Source of the DNA: Amborella trichopoda
Lineage: Eukaryota; Streptophyta; Magnoliopsida; Amborellales; Amborellaceae
Direction: 5' to 3'
NCBI RefSeq assembly: GCF_000471905.2
Contig: NW_006499436.1
Location: 4,965,827-5,029,826, forward strand
Length of the DNA: 64,000 nt
Shown in pieces: positions 57,308-64,000 of this stretch. Within the stretch, counting starts at the first letter, position 1. Each line of letters opens with the position of its first letter. The notes under the pieces were generated by a model that had not been told where the DNA came from, did no database searches, and was given only the letters and a program-made list of their open reading frames with translations. Made by a program: the position numbers and the translations under genes.

Positions 57308-58266
57308 ATGGCTGAAGCTAATATGGAGGGAATTCATAAAGCCTTGGAAAATATGGTTGCCCTTATGCAACATCAGATAGAAAACAATAACACACCAAGG
57401 CAGTCAGCTATGGGAAATGGTGGGTGTAATATCATGCAATTTAAGAAATTAAACCCATCTTCTTTTAAAGGTGTTGCGGACCTACTAGAAGCTGAGGGAT
57501 GGATTATACAATTGAAGAAAATATTCAAGGTAATGGAATGTCCTGATGATAAGAAGGTCACTTTGGCAGTCGTTATGTTGGAAGGTAAAGCCCAACATTG
57601 GTGGCGGATGGCAAAAGGATTATTGGTCCTAGAAAACAAACCCTTGACTTGGGAAGTATTTCTAGAGACATTTAATGAAAAGTACTTCCCAGATTTTGTT
57701 CGAGATAAAAAAGAAATGGAATTTCTAGAATTAGTCCAAGGAAACAGGACAGTAGCACAGTATGAGGTCAAGTTTACTGAATTGACCAGGATTGCACCAC
57801 ATATGGTCAACAATGAGGCAAGAAAGGTGAAAAAATTTGAAAGGGGCCTTAGACCAGCCATCAGAAGCAGAATATCAGTCTTAAAATTAAGAACTTATGC
57901 AGAAATAGTAGATCGAACCCAAATTGTTGAAAAAGATTGTAAAGATTACCAAAAGAGGAAAAACCAGAGAAATTAGAGTAGGCCAATAACACCTAATCGA
58001 CAACAATTTGAAGGAGCAAACAAAGGCCAAGGCCCGCGTCATTCCCACTAGAGCCTTGTAAAAAATGTGGGAAGAAACATGGGATGAGACCTTGTTATTA
58101 GGAAACTGGAGCTTGTTTCCAACGTGGGAAGTTGGGGCACAAGATCAAAGATTGTCCTGCCTTAAAAATGCAACAACATTCGAAGCCTAAAGAGGTAGCC
58201 CAAAAACGTCAGACGAAGGGAAGAGCATTCGCGATCACTCAGCAAGATGCTGGGGCCTCAAAATAG
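57308..58266 (+). pseudogene. Gypsy gag with zinc knuckle, broken
   Basis: The first 222 codons are open (57308-57976) and carry the retrotransposon gag core: FKKLNPSSFKGVADLLEAEG, then KAQHWWRMAKGL and TFNEKYFPDFVRDKKEMEF, residues about 46-150. A stop at 57974 is followed by basic spacer sequence and a degenerate knuckle region (CKKCGKKHGMRPCY, stop, then GACFQRGKLGHKIKDCPA, 58050-58160). The family usually carries one continuous gag-pol frame, so two premature stops separate capsid from the rest. In living members the product packages element RNA in the cytoplasm. Confidence 0.92.
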
Positions 58267-58545
58267 TTGATCCAAGGTACTCTTACTCTTTTTCAAAAAG
58301 AAGCTCATGTTTTGATATATCCTGGATCTACTCATTCATTTGTGTCACCACACTTTGCATGCCATTTAAGGGTAGAACCAGAACAATTGGAATACATTTT
58401 AGAGGTAGCCACACCTATGGGGAATTTAATTAATACTAATCTAATATACAAATCTTGTGTGATAAGGATAGAAGAAAATGAACTTCTAGTAAATTTAACA
58501 CACCTAGAAATTCAAGACTTTGATGTGATCATAGGCATGGATTAG
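58267..58545 (+). pseudogene. Gypsy protease remnant with altered active site
   Basis: The frame reads VLIYPGSTHSFVSPHFA where related proteases have an Asp before Ser/Pro-Gly. The catalytic Asp is thus a Tyr here, which would abolish aspartic protease activity. The second conserved part FDVIIGMD is present, followed directly by a stop where WL or similar is usual. The region is separated from gag and RT by stops. Confidence 0.85.
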
Positions 58546-60189
58546 CTCTCTGCATACCATACAAGTATTGATTGTTACAAGAAAATGGTTATCTTTTGTA
58601 TTCCAAATCAACCAGTATTTTACTTCCAAGGTATCAAAACAGCCTCCCCACTATTTTTAATCTCCTCCATTCGGGTTAATTGTCTCATTTAAAAAGGATG
58701 TTAATGTTTTTTTGCCTATATTAAACAAGATAGAAAGGAAAAGATAAACTTGGACACCAGTCCGGTCGTCCAAGAACTTCCTGACGTATTCTCTGAGGAA
58801 TTGCCAGGGTTACCACTTGACAGGGAAATTGAATTCTCTATTGAGTTACTTCCCGAGACAGCCCCAATTTCTACGCCCCTTACCGAATGGCACCAACAGA
58901 ACTGAAGGAACTTAAACAACAATTGGCAGAATTACTAGAGCAAGGTTTTATCAGACCCAGTGTGTCACTTTGAGGTGCTTCGGTATTGTTTGTTAAAAAT
59001 AAAGATGGGACCATGAGGCTGTGTATCGATTATAGGCAGTTAAACCAAGTGACAGTGAAAAATAAGTATCCACTACCTAGAATTGACGATTTATTCGATC
59101 AATTACAAGGATCACAAATATTTTCAAAAGTTGATCTTACATCTGGGTACCATCAGCTTAAGATTAAAAGTGATGATGTTCCCAAGACAGCTTTCAGAAT
59201 AATGTATGGTCATTATGAATTTTTAGTCATGCCTTTTGGATTAACTAATGCACCAGCGGCATTTATGGATTTGATGAATCGAACTTTTAAGCCTTTTCTA
59301 GACAGGTTTATTGTGGTATTCATCGATGATATTCTAATTTATTCCAAGGATCTGGAGGAACATGAACAACATGTAAGAATGGTATTGCAAAAACTAAGAG
59401 AAAAGAAGTTTTATGCCAAACTAAGTAAATGTGAATTTTGGCTTGAACAAGTGACATTTTTAGGACATGTGATATCAAAGGAAGGCTTATCAGTTAATCC
59501 TTCAAAACTTGAAACCATAGTTAATTGGAAACAACCAAGCAATGTAACTGAAATTCGAAGTTTTTGAGATTGGCAGGATATTACAGAAGATTTGTAGAAG
59601 CATTCTCTCAAATTGCAACTCCATTAACTCGATTGACACAGAAAAATGTCAAATTTGAGTGGACAAAGGAATGTGAAGAGAGTTTTCAAGAACTAAAAGC
59701 TCGATTGACTTCAACGCCTATTTTAACTATTCCTGAGGGGAGTGGGAGATTTGTGATTTATAGTGATGCTTCACATAAAGGCTTGGGTTGTGTATTAATG
59801 CAACATAGGAAGGTAGTGGCATATGCATCCAGACAGTCGAAAGAATATGAGAAGAAATATCCAATTCATGACTTAAAGGTAGCTGCAATAGTATTTGCTT
59901 TGAAATTTTAGAGGCATTATCTATATGGTGAGTAATTCAAAATATACACAGATTATAAGAGCCTGAAATACCTCTTTTGGATTTCTTAAAAGAGTGTGAT
60001 TGGACAATCCATTATCATTCAGGAAAGGCTAACGTTGTGGCCTATGCTCTTAGTAGGAAATCTGTAAGAGTTTTAACTTATCTAATGATTCAAGAAATGA
60101 AATTGTTAGAAGAAATAGTGGAGTGGCATCCTGCTCCATCCTTTAATGGTGTGGTAGGTATGATTGCCAATATTAAGGCAAAGCCCTAA
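58546..60189 (+). pseudogene. Gypsy reverse transcriptase and RNase H, frameshifted
   Basis: The RT core at 58986-59567 is open for 193 codons: [60 protein letters not shown] and the catalytic [13 protein letters not shown]. The frame ends in RSF and shifts by one base to the RNase H frame 59564-59911 ([17 protein letters not shown] start, [36 protein letters not shown]). RNase H continues with breaks to 60189 (HYHSGKANVVAYALSRKS). The 58546-58985 linker has several stops. RT would copy element RNA to DNA in an active relative. Confidence 0.93.
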
Positions 60190-60207
60190 TTAATTCAACA
60201 GATTCAA

Positions 60208-61635
60208 TTGGCACAAAAGAAAGACCCTCAGCTTCTAAAAATTGTAGAAGATGTGAAGTTGGGAAAGAGAGACGAATTCTCTATAAGCAATGATGATATA
60301 TTGATATTTATAGGTCAGATTTGTGTCCCGAATGATGAGAATGTAAATAAATCTATCTTGAAAGAAGCACATCACTCCCGTTATACTATACATCCCAGAA
60401 GTACTAAGATGTATCAGGACCTGAAGAAAACTTACTGGTGGAATGACATGAAAAAGGAGATAACACTATTTGTATCCAAGTGCCTAACATGTCAACAAGT
60501 AAAAGTTGAGCATCAGAAGCCTGCTGGGTTGTTGCAACCTTTACCCGTGCCAGAGTGGAAGTGGGAGCACATTTCTATGGATTTTGTCTCCGGTTTGCCT
60601 AGAACAAGTTCAGGGCATGACAGCATTTGGGTCATTGTGGACCGGCTGACTAAAGCTGCTCACTTCCTACTGATCTGCACGACTTACACTTTGGATCGAC
60701 TAGCCCAGTTGTACATTAAGAAAATAGTGCGGTTACATGGAGTTCCGATCAACATTGCATCGGACAGGGACACTCAGTTTACTTCTAAATTTTGGGCTAT
60801 GCTATAGTCAGTCATGGGGACGAAACTTACTTTTAGTACGGCCTTTCACCCCCAAACTGATGGACAATCAGAGAAGACCATCCAGACCTTGTAAGATATA
60901 CTAAGGGCATGTGTCATTGACTTTAAAGGAAGTTGGGATGACCATTTATCCCTGATTGAGTTTGCATATAACAATAGCTTCCAAACCAGTATTCAAATGG
61001 CATCATATGAAGTCCTGTATGGAATGAGATGCAGGTCACCCCGTCTGTTGGGACAAGGTTAGTGAAAGAAGGCTTTTGGGGTCAGAAAACTTCTAAGTAA
61101 CCTCAGATAAGATAATATTAATTAGAGAAAGGCTCGAGACAGCTCAGAGTCGGCAGAAGAGTTATGCCGATAACCGACGGAGATACCTTGAATTTAAGGA
61201 AGGTAATCGGGTCTTCATAAAGGTGTCGCCAATAAAGGGCATCATGAGATTCGGTAAGAAATGAAAGTTGAGCCCCATTACATTGAACCCTTTGAAATCC
61301 TGGAAAGAGTTGGAGGCGTCGCATATAGACTTACCTTTCCGCCTGAATTAGCAAACATCCATAATGTCTTCCATGTATCCTCATTACGAAAATATCAGCC
61401 CGACGCATCCCATGTCCTGAAATATGAACCTTTATCGATCAAAGAGGACCTAACCTTTATTGAGCAGCGAAGCTTGATACTGGATAGGAGGGTACAGGTA
61501 TTGCGCAACAGAGAGATTCCTTTGGTCCGCGTATTGTGGCAGCATCATTCGAGAGAGGAGTCAACTTGGGAACGAGAAGACGAAATCAGAGAAAAATACT
61601 CATATCTTTTTCAACAATCAAGTACACAAATTTAG
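60208..61635 (+). pseudogene. Gypsy integrase and chromodomain, broken
   Basis: The zinc region has an HHCC set: His residues in EAHHSRYTIHPRSTK and Cys residues in SKCLTCQQVK (60365-60505). The core shows MDFVSGLPRTSSGHDS and IASDRDTQFTSKFW with two acidic residues. After a stop at 60805, AFHPQTDGQSEKTIQTL supplies the third. The C-terminal part reads EPFEILERVGGVAYRL, NIHNVFHVSSLRKYQPD and a chromodomain-like tail VLWQHHSREESTWEREDEIR (61261-61635). The chromodomain is thought to steer chromovirus insertion to marked chromatin. Stops at 60805 and near 60890, plus frameshifts near 61070-61260, inactivate it. Confidence 0.93.
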
Positions 61636-61664
61636 AGGACTAAATTTCTTTAAGGGGAGGAGAA

Positions 61665-63564
61665 TGTAATAATCCTAAACTTAAAAAAAAAAACCTTTTA
61701 CCTTTGATGGTCTATACAAATAATTTGGTCCTTATGGACCATCATTTTTTTTTGCTCTGTTTACCTTCACCTTTTGTTTCTTGTACCACGTCCTCTAGAG
61801 GACGTGGGCTTTAAGTGTTAATTTAACACCTTCTAAACACCTCATGTATGAGGTGGGTTAATAATATATTATAATAATATATTTTTTTGTGTTTAAAAAG
61901 AGGAGAACGAGTTGGATTCTCTCTCTGCAAAAACACTCTCTCTTACGCCCCTCCCTCTCAGTAACGTTGAGCCCTCTTTGTGAATTAAATAATGCAGTGA
62001 ACTCCTGCTCTCTAGCCGAATTTTACCGAAAGTTCACTCTCAAATATTATAGGTACATGATCTCATTATGATGAAAACTAGTCTGTTCACCATTTTTATA
62101 CTATAATTTTATGCGCATATGGTATCATTTTTTTCTATTAAAATTATTATTATTAGAAATTTAGATATTGTAAATTATTAAAAATAAAATTTCTACCTAT
62201 TATTATGACTTTTAGACACTGTAAAATTTATGTGTAAGTGATGTCATTTCTAGTAAAATCATTATGTGAAAAATTGATATTTCTGCAATTAATTATAATA
62301 CTTCCAATCCTGTGAGATTTACGCATTCATGCATTTAATTGTATTTTTGTTTGTCTATAAATTTTAGATACTATAAGTTTTACCTATTCCAATAAAATAA
62401 TGAATTATGAAATTACATTCCATAAAATTGTGATATTTATGTGTTTAACCTTGGATTTCTATAAAAGCTCTTAAATTGATAATCGACTGCTTATTGGATT
62501 CCATTTCAAATATACATGTTCGATCTGCTACCTTTCTACAATTTTTATCCAAATTGTTTGATTGGTTACTTACAAATATTTCAATGAAAGTAATTGTTTA
62601 AATTGCTTCAAGTGAATTCCCGTTAATGATTTCAATGATACTTTAAACATATGATGTTGATGCTTTCTGATGTTAAAGAGTTTTTGAGATAATTTAAGTA
62701 TGTGTGGACCTATCCAGGACGCCGATAGGGACTATTTGGACTCATCTGGTACGCTTGTGAGGTACCTTTGGACCTGCAATGATTGTTTGGACCTATCTGG
62801 TTATGCCGCTAGGGACTATTTGGACTCATCAGGATGCCGATGATGTATGTTTAGACTTATAGGGATTGTTTGGACCTATCTGGTTTTGCGGGTAGGGACT
62901 ATTTGGACTCATCCGGGATATCGATGAGGTATGTTTGGACTTGCAGGGATTGTTTGGACCCATCTAGGACGCTAGTGGAGTATATAGGTGACCTACTTGG
63001 GACGCCAGTGGGGTATTTTGTGAAATCATTTGAGTTATGCATTGCTGTTAAAATATTTATATGCATTTCAATCATTTGGATTATGTCTAATTGTGCATTT
63101 CTTAAAGTGAAATTGTTATCCATAAATGCTTTTGGCTCGCATTGTTTCTAATAGACCTCCCTTTTTGAAAATGCTTACATCTTCCGACTATGATTATTGT
63201 TTAGGACTATTATGATCACTTACTTAATACCCAAACTCATCAAACTATGGTAAAAAATTTTCAGGGTAATTGCAGCCTCCCTAGTTGAAGGCACAACATG
63301 ACCATCTTTGGAAGAAGTCATAGTTATGATGAAATTTTCTCTTTGTGACTTTTGTTCAAATTCACTATTGTAAATTTTGTCCTATCAACAGATGTATATC
63401 TAAACTTCATGTTAATACTAGTTATGAGTAGACTTTGTACAGGCTCTTAGAAATGGAAAAATCTGTTTTAGTGCAATAAATGGTAAAGTAGAAAAATTTT
63501 GTTTTGTTAAAGATAGACTGTTACATCTCAGGGATTCCAGTGTTATAAATCTTGGGGTGTGACA
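61665..63564 (+). repeat. Gypsy 3' LTR
   Basis: Runs TGTAATAATCCTAAACTT ... CTTGGGGTGTGACA, directly after the polypurine tract. It matches the 5' LTR over its full length, with scattered substitutions and a diverged minisatellite at 62701-63015. Confidence 0.95.
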
Positions 63565-63569
63565 CTTCT

Positions 63570-64000
63570 TGTCAGTGTATTATTCTGGGGCTTCTTTGAT
63601 ACCCGCTAACAAGTCCAACAAAAAAACAAATATTTGGTCTAGTGCACAATATAACATGATTAATGCATCTAATTGCTTTAGTATATGGAGTATTTTCATG
63701 TCATCATATATCAATGGATAACTTACTTGCTTTATCAACAAGGTGGAGACTGGCTTAAATAAATCCATTTAATTTTTTTAAGAACATATTCTAAATAATG
63801 CTCTTTTGATAAGTTGAGCATCATATTTAATCTTTCACTTGAAATTTCAATTCCTTAAACATATGATGCTACCCCATATCTTTCATTTCAAATTTAGATT
63901 CCACCAATGATTTTGTTTCATTAATCGTATCCATGTCAAATAATATCTATATATAAAGACAATATCACTATTTTATTCCCACTAATCTTAATAGATATAT
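63570..64000 (-). pseudogene. Copia reverse transcriptase remnant, minus strand, runs off the window
   Basis: On the minus strand the segment contains the end of RT: an SLYIDII-like remnant near 63960, FDMDTINETKSLVESKFEMK, DMG*HHMFKELKF, then pieces like QKSII and PVSTLL. It joins across the Gypsy element to the RNase H remnant at 54626-55277. Stops and frameshifts are frequent. The 5' part lies beyond the window. Confidence 0.8.

Larger units (their letters stand above)
55283..63564 (+). mobile_element. Complete-structure Ty3/Gypsy chromovirus, 8282 bp
   Basis: Two LTRs (1918 and 1900 bp), perfect 5-bp target duplication CTTCT (55278-55282 and 63565-63569), primer binding site TGGCATCAAAGC at 57205-57216, and polypurine tract TAAGGGGAGGAGAA at 61651-61664. 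Internal order is gag, protease, RT, RNase H, integrase, chromodomain, as in the Tekay/Del group. A 275-bp hand comparison of the LTRs (from 55486 and 61843) gave about 17 mismatches and one indel, so the insertion is not recent. It sits inside a minus-strand Copia. Confidence 0.96.

Noticed and set aside
57373-57861. 162-codon minus-strand frame
   Set aside because: Antisense to the Gypsy gag frame, whose protein motifs are clear.

Overview
This is nuclear DNA from a flowering plant. The evidence is an F-box gene with a plant-type C-terminal region, CT/GA-rich leader sequences, Tekay/Del-type chromodomain Gypsy elements, Copia elements, hAT and Mutator-like DNA elements, and very AT-rich spacers. 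The species cannot be named from the sequence. Only one long, apparently intact host coding region is present: an F-box protein gene on the minus strand at 40490-41620. Almost everything else is repeat-derived or decayed.

The main architecture is an old direct segmental duplication of about 8 kb. Copy B runs from about 34974 to 43054 without a large insertion. Copy A is split into 3420-9555 and 28032-28924 by about 18.5 kb of nested transposons. The copies differ by roughly 6% in a short hand-compared stretch. In copy B the F-box gene is open. In copy A it is a pseudogene (8371-9430) that has lost its start codon and carries several deletions plus a 63-bp tandem duplication. Both copies also hold pieces of a second, multi-exon minus-strand gene of unknown function: a clean 90-nt exon at 42470-42559 and 28333-28422, and a coiled-coil segment near 37.4-37.6 kb and 5.9-6.2 kb.

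The nest inside copy A (9555-28031) consists, from left to right, of a minus-strand Copia body, an inverted Copia gag/LTR piece, an inverted 2.1-kb Gypsy LTR fragment, a truncated Gypsy RNase H-integrase region with its 3' LTR, and a plus-strand Copia. The Gypsy 3' LTR is itself split by a 4.1-kb hAT element with a perfect 8-bp target duplication. The final 23 bp is the inverted tip of a Copia LTR. The interval 28926-33417 is another minus-strand Copia. At 34105-34664 lies a Mutator-like miniature element with a near-perfect 9-bp target duplication, and its unfilled site is preserved in a related sequence at 53.7 kb.

The interval 43.2-49.8 kb is low-complexity and satellite-like. It contains T-rich arrays, an array carrying repeated TGACGTCA palindromes, repeated hAT-like termini, and a 2.7-kb non-autonomous hAT-like element built partly from about 180-bp internal repeats. 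A 2.9-kb solo Gypsy LTR follows (49854-52765), then a fold-back MITE. The right end is a minus-strand Copia (from 53898) into which a structurally complete Gypsy chromovirus (55283-63564, target duplication CTTCT) has inserted. None of the retroelements retains uninterrupted reading frames.
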